Source: Lentisphaeria bacterium (lineage in GTDB: Bacteria; Verrucomicrobiota; Lentisphaeria; Victivallales; GWF2-50-93). From it: a stretch of 6,077 bases of DNA. The notes under the pieces were generated by a model that saw only the letters and a list, made by a program, of their open reading frames with translations, searched no databases and was not told the DNA's origin. A program made the position numbers and the translations under genes. The stretch is taken from the NCBI GenBank assembly GCA_020056205.1, contig JAGVIF010000023.1:1-6077 (forward strand). Direction: 5' to 3'. Positions 1 through 5,871 of the stretch are shown piece after piece; position 1 is the first letter of the stretch; every line of letters begins with the position of its first letter.

Positions 1-14
1 ATGCGAAAGTGTAG

Positions 15-33
15 CACAGGCATCTTGCCTGTG
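15..33. repeat. Short hairpin repeat (CACAGGC / GCCTGTG)
   Basis: Perfect 7-bp inverted repeat: CACAGGC at 15-21 and GCCTGTG at 27-33, with the 5-base loop ATCTT. Read from base 1 it encodes the peptide STGILPV. Peptides of the GTGILPV kind are a familiar by-product of a dispersed palindromic repeat that is often mis-annotated as protein in PVC and some other genomes. The family assignment is from memory. There is no T-run after the stem, so it is not a clear terminator. Confidence 0.6.
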
Positions 34-160
34 AAAAAATTAGAAAGTATAATTTAGAAAGTAGAAAACTTAACACTTAAAACTGATTTTGTTGGAGTTC
101 ACAGCCCCGAGTTCCTACGGCCCCGGGATCTTCGACTTTAGCGTGGGCGTTGAGAGGGCG

Positions 161-192
161 TCAAAGTATCAAAGTGTCGGAGTGTCAAAGAG
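161..192. repeat. Degenerate short tandem repeat (TCAAAGT type)
   Basis: Units TCAAAGTA, TCAAAGTGT, CGGAGTG and TCAAAGAG follow one another with a period of 7 to 9 nt. The pattern is seen directly. No function is apparent. Confidence 0.5.
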
Positions 193-195
193 AAG

Positions 196-237
196 AATTC
201 AGGAGTCAGAATAGGGAAGTTCTAAAGTTCGGGAGTG
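196..237. repeat. Degenerate repeat patch (CAGGAGTCAGAAT / AAGTTCGGGAGTG)
   Basis: Two repeat-like words are adjacent here: ATTCAGGAGTCAGAAT at 197-212, then AAGTTCTAAAGTTCGGGAGTG at 217-237. The second word has a close cousin, GAAGTTCGGAAGTGCGGAG, at 419-437, directly before the start of the large VWA gene. That makes it likely that the sequence around the upstream GTG of that gene is spacer repeat rather than coding. Confidence 0.45.
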
Positions 238-259
238 AAAAAAGTAGAACAGTTTTATA

Positions 260-286
260 AATTCTAATTTCTAAATTCTAAATTTT
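260..286. repeat. AT-rich short-period repeat (ATTCTAA type)
   Basis: Three consecutive variants of ATTCTAA / TTTCTAA with a period of about 8-9 nt. The patch is strongly AT-rich and non-coding in appearance. Confidence 0.5.
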
Positions 287-291
287 CGTGT

Positions 292-327
292 GTCCCTTAT
301 GTCTCTTGCGTCCCTTGCGTCTCTGAG
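292..327. repeat. 9-nt tandem repeat, four units
   Basis: Four back-to-back 9-mers: GTCCCTTAT, GTCTCTTGC, GTCCCTTGC, GTCTCTGAG. On the other strand the unit reads roughly GCAAGGGAC. The period is exact while the unit sequence drifts, which fits slippage or repeated short duplication. Confidence 0.6.
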
Positions 328-363
328 TGAGAAAAGAGAAAAATTAAAAAATTAATTTAACAT

Positions 364-390
364 GGATATACAGGATGCACAGGATAAACA
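364..390. repeat. 9-nt tandem repeat, three units (GGATNNACA)
   Basis: Three exact-period 9-mers: GGATATACA, GGATGCACA, GGATAAACA. The fixed frame is GGAT..ACA with two variable central bases. This resembles a dispersed ATGGATATACAGGATG spacer word that I recall from many bacterial genomes. The memory is not verified. Confidence 0.6.
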
Positions 391-450
391 CAATGCGGCT
401 TTGCGAGAGAAAAATTGTGAAGTTCGGAAGTGCGGAGATGTGTAAAACTT

Positions 451-2634
451 ATGAACTGGAATTTTGAATTTGATTTTGGGATAGGCGGGTTGCTCGCGGT
501 TCTGAGACTGTGCGCCGTATACGCGATCGTCGTGTTGCGCCGGATAAACGCCGCCAAATCTTTCGCTGGCAGGATATTGATTGTTTCCGCTTTTCTTCAT
601 TTGCCCGCATTTTCTCTGCTCGCCGTTCTCCTCTTAAAACCGGAAATAATTTTGAAAAAGGATTTATTGGAAAAACCGGAGATAGTAATTCTCGCGGATA
701 TTTCCGAAAGCATGGACACATCCGATATTGCTGCCGAAGAGGGGATTATAAGCAGAAGAAAGTGGCTTGAAAAAATACTCAAAAACAAGCCGTATTCCCT
801 TCTCTATGATAAATATGACATTACGGTTAAACCCTTCGCATCTTCTTCCTCCGATGAAAAATCCCCTGAATTCCGCTCTGAAACGGACATAGGTTCCGCG
901 CTTGCGAAAGCGGTCGGAGAACGCACCCGCTCAATCATAATCGCAAGCGACGGCTGTCAAAACAACGGGCCGCCGCCGGTAAGAAAAAGCGCGGAGTTGG
1001 CTCTCAGAGGGATAAAAGTCCACACCATTCTCGCAGGAGAAAACAAATATCTGCCTGACATCGAGCTTGGCGATCTTTTCATCCCCTCATATTGCATAGT
1101 CAACGAAAGGCTCTCCATCCCCTACTCCGTTCATAACAAATTCGGAAATAGCATAACAACCCGTCTGAAATGGGGGATTTCTCCCGATTTCACCACCGAT
1201 GAAATAACCATCGAACCCCATTCCACTTTTCGCGGAACCCTGTTGTGGAAACCGGAAAAAAAGGGAAATTTTAAACTCTCATTTTCAATACCGCCGCAAG
1301 AAGGCGAAAGCGACTTAAAAAACAATGAATTGTCAAAAAATATCGAAGTCCGTGACGAAAAACTGAAAGTCCTGCTAATAGATTCACTGCCGCGCTGGGA
1401 ATTCAGATATTTGAAAAACGCCCTCACACGCGACCCCGGAGTCCGCGCCGAATTCATGCTCTTTCTTCCAAATATCGGAATGGGTGAGGGAAAGGGTTAT
1501 CGAAATCAATTTCCTAATCGCGATGAAATCTCCTCCTTTGATGTCATTTTTATCGGAGACGCAGGACGAAACGAGCTTACCGACGAAAACCTCAAATTAG
1601 TCAAAGACGCCGTTGAAAAAAATGCAAGCGGACTCGTCATCATGCCAGGAAAACAAGGATCATTCGCATCGCTGGAAAACTCGCCGATAGAAGACCTTAT
1701 CCCCGTAAAAAGCGACAAAACAAGAACGATCGGAATAAGTTCAGCGCACGAGACGGCAATCGAATTGACCAGCTACGGCATGGGACATCATTTGGCTATG
1801 CTCGCCGACAATCCGTCATCTAATCTCGCGCTGTGGCGGGCATTGCCGGGATTCACTTGGAATTGGGCTGTGGAATCGCTCAAAGCCGGCTCGCGCGTCA
1901 TCGCCGTCCACAGTTCCGCGCGAAATTCAGACGGCAGAATGCCTGTGATAGTGGAAAAAAATTACGGCGCCGGGATTGTGCTTTTCATGGGAAGCGACCA
2001 TGTGTGGAAGTGGCGCAAAGGCGTCGAAGACAAATACCATTACAGATTCTGGGGACAGGTTGTCAGGTGGATGTCGCACAAGAGGCACTTGGGAAACAAT
2101 GACCGCGCGAGAATATTTTACGAGCCTGAAAATCCGCGTGTCGGCTCTGAAATAACTTTGAATGTTTTAATTTCGGAAAAAATTAAAAACTTTAGTTCCG
2201 ATGAACTGCTTGTCTCCGTCACAAATCAGAGCGACGGCCAGTCCGAGTCCTTCCGCATGAGTAAAGACAAATCCGACCCTCGTCTTTTCAAAGGGAGTTT
2301 TACTCCGTCGCGAAAAGGCGCGCACAGCCTTTCCATCGGAACAAATTCCATCCCTAAAATAGCTGAAATCTCGTTTGAGGCGAAGTCCGCGAAAACAGAA
2401 AAAAAAGGAGACCCCGCGAATGAGGAAACGATGAAGGCAATCTCCAACGCGGGGGGAGGATATTTTGCCGCCTACAAAGACGCTAATACTCTTTTTTCAA
2501 AAATTTCAGAGGAGAATATCGCGGCGCAAGAGGAAAAAAGACTGAAGCTCTGGTCCAACCCATGGATCGTCTCAGGAATAATAATCTTATTCGCATCAGG
2601 ATGGTCTCTCAGAAAAATCGCCGGCGCGCTCTGA
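451..2634 (+). CDS. Membrane-anchored VWA / glutamine amidotransferase-like protein
   Basis: Large envelope protein of about 727 aa; function unknown. Residue numbers here count from the in-frame GTG at 430 (734 aa). Two N-terminal membrane segments (about 17-37 and 49-69) precede a von Willebrand A domain (about 84-205) with an intact MIDAS: D90-I-S92-E-S94, T152 and D174 in ASDG. A beta-rich linker follows, then a class I glutamine amidotransferase-like fold (about 313-550) opening with VLLIDSLPRWEFRYLKNAL and including IGDAG and GSDHVWKWR. It contains no cysteine, so it is probably a non-catalytic binding domain. A last membrane segment lies near 712-727. The build resembles BatA-like proteins found beside MoxR ATPase and DUF58 genes, but no partners are visible here. 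ATG451 is preferred over GTG430 because 419-440 looks like spacer repeat and GGAG lies at 434-437, although 13 nt is a long spacing. Confidence 0.85.
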   Translation: MNWNFEFDFGIGGLLAVLRLCAVYAIVVLRRINAAKSFAGRILIVSAFLHLPAFSLLAVLLLKPEIILKKDLLEKPEIVILADISESMDTSDIAAEEGIISRRKWLEKILKNKPYSLLYDKYDITVKPFASSSSDEKSPEFRSETDIGSALAKAVGERTRSIIIASDGCQNNGPPPVRKSAELALRGIKVHTILAGENKYLPDIELGDLFIPSYCIVNERLSIPYSVHNKFGNSITTRLKWGISPDFTTDEITIEPHSTFRGTLLWKPEKKGNFKLSFSIPPQEGESDLKNNELSKNIEVRDEKLKVLLIDSLPRWEFRYLKNALTRDPGVRAEFMLFLPNIGMGEGKGYRNQFPNRDEISSFDVIFIGDAGRNELTDENLKLVKDAVEKNASGLVIMPGKQGSFASLENSPIEDLIPVKSDKTRTIGISSAHETAIELTSYGMGHHLAMLADNPSSNLALWRALPGFTWNWAVESLKAGSRVIAVHSSARNSDGRMPVIVEKNYGAGIVLFMGSDHVWKWRKGVEDKYHYRFWGQVVRWMSHKRHLGNNDRARIFYEPENPRVGSEITLNVLISEKIKNFSSDELLVSVTNQSDGQSESFRMSKDKSDPRLFKGSFTPSRKGAHSLSIGTNSIPKIAEISFEAKSAKTEKKGDPANEETMKAISNAGGGYFAAYKDANTLFSKISEENIAAQEEKRLKLWSNPWIVSGIIILFASGWSLRKIAGAL

Positions 2635-2653
2635 CCATAAATAGAGCCTGCCG

Positions 2654-2690
2654 AAAAAAGATTTTTGCGAAAATCGCAAAATCTTTTTTT
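2654..2690 (+). terminator. Rho-independent terminator after the VWA gene
   Basis: Long hairpin starting 19 nt past the stop codon. The left arm AAAAAAGATTTTTGCG (2654-2669) pairs with CGCAAAATCTTTTTT (2675-2689), with one bulged T; the core GCGA/TCGC closes an AAA loop. The right arm ends in seven Ts. Because the left arm begins with As, it could also stop transcription on the minus strand. The stem is AT-rich except at its tip. Confidence 0.7.
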
Positions 2691-2948
2691 GCGCATACTC
2701 TTATATCTTCCTTCCGAAAAATTCTTCGACTTTTCTTGCAAGTCTCACATGTTGTCATATTTTCAGGCAGCGTAAAGAATGTTAAACAGAAACCAAAGTA
2801 TATATTCCCCCTCATTAGTGTCCAACTGTTGATAAAATAAATATTTGTAACTTGTTGATAGTAATGGTGAACAAGCAATAATCAAGCGGGAACGATTTGA
2901 AATCGGTCACACCTGAATTACATCTGTCCCTTTTTAACGGAGAGGTAA
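2691..2948. other. Spacer leading into the IS left end
   Basis: There is no gene here. The part up to about 2815 shows nothing I recognise. From about 2815 the sequence probably belongs to the insertion sequence: near-repeats at 2824-2860, a 13-bp near-perfect palindrome CGATTT-G-AAATCG at 2893-2905, and the transposase ribosome binding site GGAGAGG at 2939-2945. Confidence 0.5.
2824..2860 (+). repeat. Paired direct repeats in the IS left end
   Basis: AACTGTTGATA at 2824-2834 recurs as AACTTGTTGATA at 2849-2860, with starts 25 nt apart. Near-identical words spaced this way inside an IS end could be transposase binding sites. That is an inference from position only. Confidence 0.4.
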
Positions 2949-3424
2949 ATGATGAATTCAGGGAAAACAGTTTTTGCTCAACGGATGGAAATAGCTGTTC
3001 CGCAAAAAGAATTTCAGAAATGCGTCCAAAGGTATCGGGGAGATTACAAAGTCCAAAAATATTCATGCCGGGACCAGTTTTTGGCGATGGCATTTGCACA
3101 ACTCACCTACAGGGAAAGCCTAAGGGACATAGAAACATGCCTCGGTGTTCAGAGCAAAAAGCTTTACCATATGGGGATAAGATCCGTTCCAGCCCGGAGC
3201 ACAATGGCGTATGCGAACGAAACAAGAGACTGGCGGATTTATGCGGACTTCGCAAATTATCTCATTCATATGGCGCGCCCCCTATATGCGAACGACGAAA
3301 TCGGTGTTGCATTGAAAGATATGGTTTTTATCCCAGCAAGGCATTCTATGGAACATCCCAGAATGCGGTGAAAACTCAAATATGGATTGCAGTGTCCGTA
3401 TATCTGATGGTGGCAATTATGAAA
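2949..3424 (+). pseudogene. IS4-family (DUF4372-type) transposase, internally deleted and frameshifted
   Basis: From 2949 (a second ATG at 2952 has better spacing to GGAGAGG at 2939-2945) the frame reads a standard transposase N-terminus: GKTVFAQ, QFLAMAFAQLTYRESLRDIE, KLYHMGIRS and ETRDWRIYADFA. Family resemblance stops after ALKDMVF at 3329, where relatives continue into ALDSTTIDL, the first catalytic aspartate region. From 3338, in another frame, comes the C-terminal stretch KAFYGTSQNAVKTQIWIAV followed by SVYLMVAIMK, ending near 3424. Intact relatives have roughly 370-400 residues, so most of the protein, including the whole DDE core, is gone. The N-terminal frame runs to a stop at 3369-3371, giving a 140-aa product that could at most bind DNA. 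The extreme C-terminus is missing as well. Confidence 0.85.
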
Positions 3425-3713
3425 ACGAACCATATTTCGTATGCTGAGGAAAATTCTTTTTCAGGTAGTCAATCTCGACAATATTGGAGTCCTTCGTGCC
3501 GAAGAGCGCGTATACACAGTGGTATGTGCCCTTCTTCACATCAAATCCGCAGGATTTCTTTATATCCTTGAAATCCTCGTCCTTGCTGTAGGAGGATTCG
3601 ATCAGGGTCGGCTTTTCCTCAGGCGCCTGCATGTCGACAGGAGAATCCGCAAGCGCCGCCGGTAACGAAAAAGACAAAACAGTCAAAATGATCAACCCCA
3701 TGATCCTATTCAT
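3417..3713 (-). CDS. Small secreted protein of unknown function, probably 3'-truncated
   Basis: 98 aa; family not recognised. A clear signal peptide (MNRIMGLIILTVLSFSLPAALA) has a likely signal peptidase I site after ALA at residue 22, so the protein should be exported. The mature part is short, charged and hydrophilic, with two cysteines (C55 and C66, in SCGFD and YHCVY) that could form a disulfide. The ATG start is backed by GAGG at 3722-3725, 8 nt upstream. The stop and last two codons fall inside the IS transposase remnant, so the original C-terminus was probably longer. It lies downstream of the tRNA gene on the same strand and may have its own promoter. Whether the shortened form is still made is unknown. 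Confidence 0.6.
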   Translation of the reverse strand: MNRIMGLIILTVLSFSLPAALADSPVDMQAPEEKPTLIESSYSKDEDFKDIKKSCGFDVKKGTYHCVYALFGTKDSNIVEIDYLKKNFPQHTKYGSFS

Positions 3714-3725
3714 ATAACGCGCCTC

Positions 3726-3754
3726 ATTTTATGTAACCTGCATTTTTCGTTCAA
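3726..3754 (-). promoter_or_regulatory. Possible sigma70 promoter for the secreted protein gene
   Basis: On the minus strand TTGAAC (3749-3754) and TAAAAT (3726-3731) are separated by 17 nt, close to the TTGACA-17-TATAAT consensus. The -10 box touches the GAGG ribosome site, so transcription from it would start at or after that site and give a nearly leaderless mRNA. This weakens the call. Confidence 0.3.
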
Positions 3755-3786
3755 AAAAGGTTCGATCTCCGTTCAATGATTGCGAT

Positions 3787-3864
3787 TGGTCGGGGCGGTG
3801 AGAGTTGAACTCACGACCTTCTGCTCCCAAGGCAGACGCGCTAACCAGACTACGCTACGCCCCG
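3787..3864 (-). tRNA. tRNA-Pro (anticodon TGG)
   Basis: Full cloverleaf on the minus strand. Acceptor arms CGGGGCG (3858-3864) and CGCCCCG (3791-3797) pair perfectly, with discriminator A at 3790 and an encoded CCA at 3787-3789. The anticodon stem TCTGC/GCAGA encloses the loop CTTGGGA, giving anticodon TGG (3827-3829). The T arm is GTGAG-TTCAACT-CTCAC. The D loop contains TCTGGTTAGC. C1-G72 pairing and G37 after the anticodon are typical of bacterial tRNA-Pro. It reads CCN proline codons, mainly CCA and CCG. Confidence 0.96.
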
Positions 3865-3894
3865 AAAAAATGAGAGAGCCGTAACTTACTCTCC
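3865..3894 (-). terminator. Possible terminator between thiE and tRNA-Pro
   Basis: On the minus strand GAGAG (3889-3893) can pair with a CTCTC (within 3872-3878) across a loop of about 10 nt, followed within a few bases by six Ts (3865-3870). The stem is short and the loop large, so termination may be weak. It sits about 50 nt past the thiE stop and ends directly against the tRNA 5' end. Confidence 0.35.
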
Positions 3895-3942
3895 GAACTT
3901 GTTAAAGCAAGAGTGAATATTTACGCGCGGGAAAAGGCGAAA

Positions 3943-4584
3943 TCACCTGATTTTTTTTTGAAGTTCTGAAAACTTTTCGCGAATATTTTCCGCTTCGCTT
4001 ATTTCGGTAATCATAGCGATTCTCATAGCGCCGGCTCTGATTAAATCAGGTATATGCGCGGTCTTTATTCCGCCCATGACAGAAAAGGGAATGTTGACAA
4101 TATTTTTCACTTTTTCCACCATTTCTATTCCGACCGGAGATGCGTTTTTTTTTGTGTTTGTTGAAAAAATCGGCCCTATGTTTATATAATCCGCTCCGTT
4201 TTTTTCGGCCTGCAGAGCTTCTTCCGGCGAGTGGGTTGATACCCCGATAATAAGTTTTTTTGCGAATTTCGCAACCGTTTCAGGCGGGAGGTCGTCCTGT
4301 CCCAAATGAACTCCGTCGGCTTTGCAGGCCATGGCTATGTCAGCTCTGTCGTTAATTATCAGCAAGATATTATGTTTTGATGTTATTTCGCGGAATTTTT
4401 CGGCGGTTTTGAAAAACTCTTTTGACGAGTTGTTTTTCATTCGCAGTTGAACGATTTCCGCGCCGGACCCGGCGATTTCGTTGAGGATAAAGATCAGGCT
4501 CCTTTCTCGCGCGAATTCGGGGCATAAAACAGGGTATAAGCCGACTTTCTTAAATAGATTCAGTTTTTGGGTTTTGGTCTGCAC
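3943..4584 (-). CDS. thiE: Thiamine-phosphate synthase
   Basis: Cytosolic TIM-barrel enzyme joining HMP-pyrophosphate to thiazole phosphate, giving thiamine phosphate and pyrophosphate. The 213-aa length is normal. Signature motifs appear in order: VQLRMK (45-50; Q46, R48 and K50 bind substrate), INDR (77-80; N78, D79), DGVHLGQDDLP (90-100; second metal-site aspartate D97), GVSTHS (114-119), GADYINIGPIFSTNTKK (130-146, with the T-x-T-K element T142/T144/K145) and the phosphate-binding GGI (171-173). Where relatives usually have V/I-S near the last phosphate loop, this one has I192-T193, a mild change. The start is GTG; an in-frame TAA lies immediately upstream, so no longer frame is possible. 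No Shine-Dalgarno is evident. It follows the hydrolase gene by 39 nt and is likely co-transcribed. No other thi gene and no TPP riboswitch are visible. Confidence 0.93.
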   Translation of the reverse strand: MQTKTQKLNLFKKVGLYPVLCPEFARERSLIFILNEIAGSGAEIVQLRMKNNSSKEFFKTAEKFREITSKHNILLIINDRADIAMACKADGVHLGQDDLPPETVAKFAKKLIIGVSTHSPEEALQAEKNGADYINIGPIFSTNTKKNASPVGIEMVEKVKNIVNIPFSVMGGIKTAHIPDLIRAGAMRIAMITEISEAENIREKFSELQKKIR

Positions 4585-4623
4585 TTATAGAGTATAAATA
4601 CCGGAGTTCATTGAAGAAGATTC

Positions 4624-5460
4624 CTATCGTTGAAATTCTCCCGGGTCTATTGGCGTCAGGTTGAAATCCGGTTTCCACTTGGGAGTTTGCGAATAAAAAT
4701 CATTTGGATTATCAAAAAGTATTTTATCAATGGTTTTTTGCTCGTGGCCGTTTTTTTTCATATAGTCGCAGACCTTGACAAGGCTTAAGGGGTCTGAGAC
4801 ACCCCAGTCCGCCGAGCCGTCAATTATCATTTTTTCGGAGCCGAACTGTTTTATTATTGAGGATGCTCTTTCCGGAGTGAGTTTTGAAATTGGATAGACG
4901 GTCATCCCCGTCCAGCACCCCGTTTTTCTGGCGATAGGCATTGACTCTTCGGTGTTATGGTCTATGAGAATTCTTTCTTCCGGAAATCGTTCATTTCTTA
5001 TCACGCTCAGAGTGCGGTTGATAGCGTTGACTTTCTCAAAATGAGCGAGGTGGACTATAGCGGGGAGATTTTTCCTGTGGGCGATTTGAAGTTGTTCGGC
5101 GAAGATTTCCTCTTCGTTGCCGGTAATCTTGTCGAACCCGATTTCACCTATCGCGACGCATCGGGGATGATTAAGATACTCATCCATTCCGGATATGACC
5201 TCTCTTGAGAGCGATGCGTTGTCGGCCTCCTTTGGATTTACGGAGATTGCCGCGTAGTGGTCTATTCCAAAACGCCTTGAACGGACGGTCTCAAATTCGA
5301 GGACGAGTTGAAAGTAGTCAAAGAATGTTCCGGCGTATCTTCTTGCGGATCCGAGCCAAAACGAAGGTTCCACGCACGCCCTTATTCCCGCGTCAAACAT
5401 TCCGCAGTAATCGTCGGTTGTCCTCGAATACATGTGTATGTGAGGTTCAATTATAATCAT
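4624..5460 (-). CDS. TatD-family metal-dependent hydrolase, EboC-like
   Basis: 278-aa amidohydrolase-fold protein whose sequence resembles EboC, the TatD-like member of ebo gene clusters, more than housekeeping TatD DNases. Recognisable stretches are EPHIHMYSRTTDDY (5-18), AGIRACVEPSFWLG (24-37), RRYAGTFFDYFQ (40-51), SVNPKEAD (73-80), GEIGFD (105-110), IDHNTEES (166-173) and GSADWGVSDPL (215-225). Likely metal ligands are H7, H9, E106, H137 (or H140), H168 and D218, all present, so it should be an active metal hydrolase. The substrate is unknown. The ATG start has only a weak AAAGAAA upstream. It lies 36 nt after xseB and 39 nt before thiE. No other ebo gene is in view. EboC-like function is inferred from resemblance recalled without a search; the general TatD-fold assignment is firmer. 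Confidence 0.8.
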   Translation of the reverse strand: MIIIEPHIHMYSRTTDDYCGMFDAGIRACVEPSFWLGSARRYAGTFFDYFQLVLEFETVRSRRFGIDHYAAISVNPKEADNASLSREVISGMDEYLNHPRCVAIGEIGFDKITGNEEEIFAEQLQIAHRKNLPAIVHLAHFEKVNAINRTLSVIRNERFPEERILIDHNTEESMPIARKTGCWTGMTVYPISKLTPERASSIIKQFGSEKMIIDGSADWGVSDPLSLVKVCDYMKKNGHEQKTIDKILFDNPNDFYSQTPKWKPDFNLTPIDPGEFQR

Positions 5461-5496
5461 TTTCTTTAGCGGCTTGGCGGCGCGATTTTATTTTTG

Positions 5497-5823
5497 TTAA
5501 AAAAGAGAGGATTTTTCCACCGTGTTTTCGATGCCATTGCCATCGTCATTTTTTTCAACGGCTGCTTGTTTTCCCTCCGGCGGGAAATCGGTCCATTCTC
5601 CTTTTCCGTCAGCCCCGTTTTTTCCGACTAAAACCTCGATTTTCTTTTCTATTTCCTTGAGTTTAGCGGAGCATATTTTTGCAAGTTTGTTTCCCTCCTC
5701 GAATGATTTCATCATCTCTTCAAGGGGGAGCCTGCCTTCCTCCATCTTTGCAACAACGGATTCAAGGTTCTCAAGCGCCTCCTCAAAACTGACCTGGGTT
5801 TTTTCGGTGTCTTTCTTTTTCAT
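5497..5823 (-). CDS. xseB: Exodeoxyribonuclease VII small subunit
   Basis: Small helical subunit that binds XseA to form exonuclease VII, which degrades single-stranded DNA in the cytosol. The family core is plain: SFEEALENLESVVAKMEEGR, then LPLEEMMKSFEEGNKLAKIC and KLKEIEKKIEVL. From ATG5823 the protein has 108 aa and the core begins about 12 residues in, as in typical members. An upstream in-frame ATG at 5856 would add 11 residues (MEYNPNIKYST), but a perfect TATAAT lies inside that extension. Neither start has a clear Shine-Dalgarno. After the core comes an unusual charged tail of about 40 residues (GADGKGEW onward, ending in EKSSLF) that most family members, near 80 aa, lack. The xseA partner is not in this window. 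It is first in the probable xseB-hydrolase-thiE operon. Confidence 0.9.
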   Translation of the reverse strand: MKKKDTEKTQVSFEEALENLESVVAKMEEGRLPLEEMMKSFEEGNKLAKICSAKLKEIEKKIEVLVGKNGADGKGEWTDFPPEGKQAAVEKNDDGNGIENTVEKSSLF

Positions 5824-5844
5824 GGTTGAATATTTAATGTTTGG

Positions 5845-5850
5845 ATTATA
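5845..5850 (-). promoter_or_regulatory. Possible -10 box (TATAAT) for the xseB operon
   Basis: A perfect TATAAT on the minus strand lies about 22 nt ahead of the ATG at 5823, which would give a leader of roughly 14 nt. The best -35 match about 16 nt further up is TTAAAT, which is poor. If used, it excludes the longer xseB start at 5856. Confidence 0.35.
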
Positions 5851-5871
5851 CTCCATAAGGTTGAAAATTTA

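Larger units (their letters stand above)
1..450. other. Gene-free, repeat-rich left spacer
   Basis: No convincing coding region is present. The stretch is a patchwork of short degenerate repeats (listed separately) with AT-rich filler. A GC-rich island of unknown nature lies at about 100-160, around a CCCCGGG at 121. Short open frames here, including one running antisense from about 600 down to 352, read through repeat sequence and have no recognisable domain. A perfect 10-bp palindrome AAATTAATTT sits at 349-358. I could not assign a convincing promoter for the downstream gene. Confidence 0.7.
2815..3424 (+). mobile_element. Degenerate IS4-family insertion sequence remnant
   Basis: Defined by transposase homology inside it (see the pseudogene). 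The left limit is an estimate, placed near TTAGTGTCCAACTG because the leader with its direct repeats begins there. The right limit is where recognisable transposase homology stops (ATGAAA, 3419-3424). No inverted copy of the left end was found downstream as far as 3800, so the right terminal repeat appears lost and no target duplication can be defined. At about 0.6 kb it is well under half the size of an intact element of this type. It cannot move by itself. Confidence 0.75.

Noticed and set aside
161..390. Possible CRISPR array
   Set aside because: The units are 7-9 nt and contiguous, without the 25-40 nt repeats and unique spacers of an array; no cas gene is present.
352..600. Minus-strand short open frames with CLSCASCI-like peptides
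   Set aside because: They translate the 9-nt spacer repeat and the antisense of the VWA gene start; no domain and no ribosome site.
2752..2785. Promoter-like TTGTCA followed by TAAAGA
   Set aside because: The spacing is only about 15 nt, the -10 match is poor, and no gene starts nearby except the IS remnant.
2897..3571. A 224-aa plus-strand open frame overlapping the transposase
   Set aside because: Only its segment from 3338 to about 3424 matches transposase. The upstream part is an out-of-frame shadow of the N-terminal frame, and the downstream part is antisense to the secreted protein gene.
4585..4623. TPP riboswitch ahead of thiE
   Set aside because: The 39-nt gap is too short for the aptamer and lacks its CUGAGA core. 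The CACCTGA at 3944-3950 is on the other strand at the 3' end of thiE.
4624..5460. A full ebo cluster or other new biosynthetic system
   Set aside because: Only one ebo-like gene is present; its neighbours xseB and thiE are housekeeping genes.
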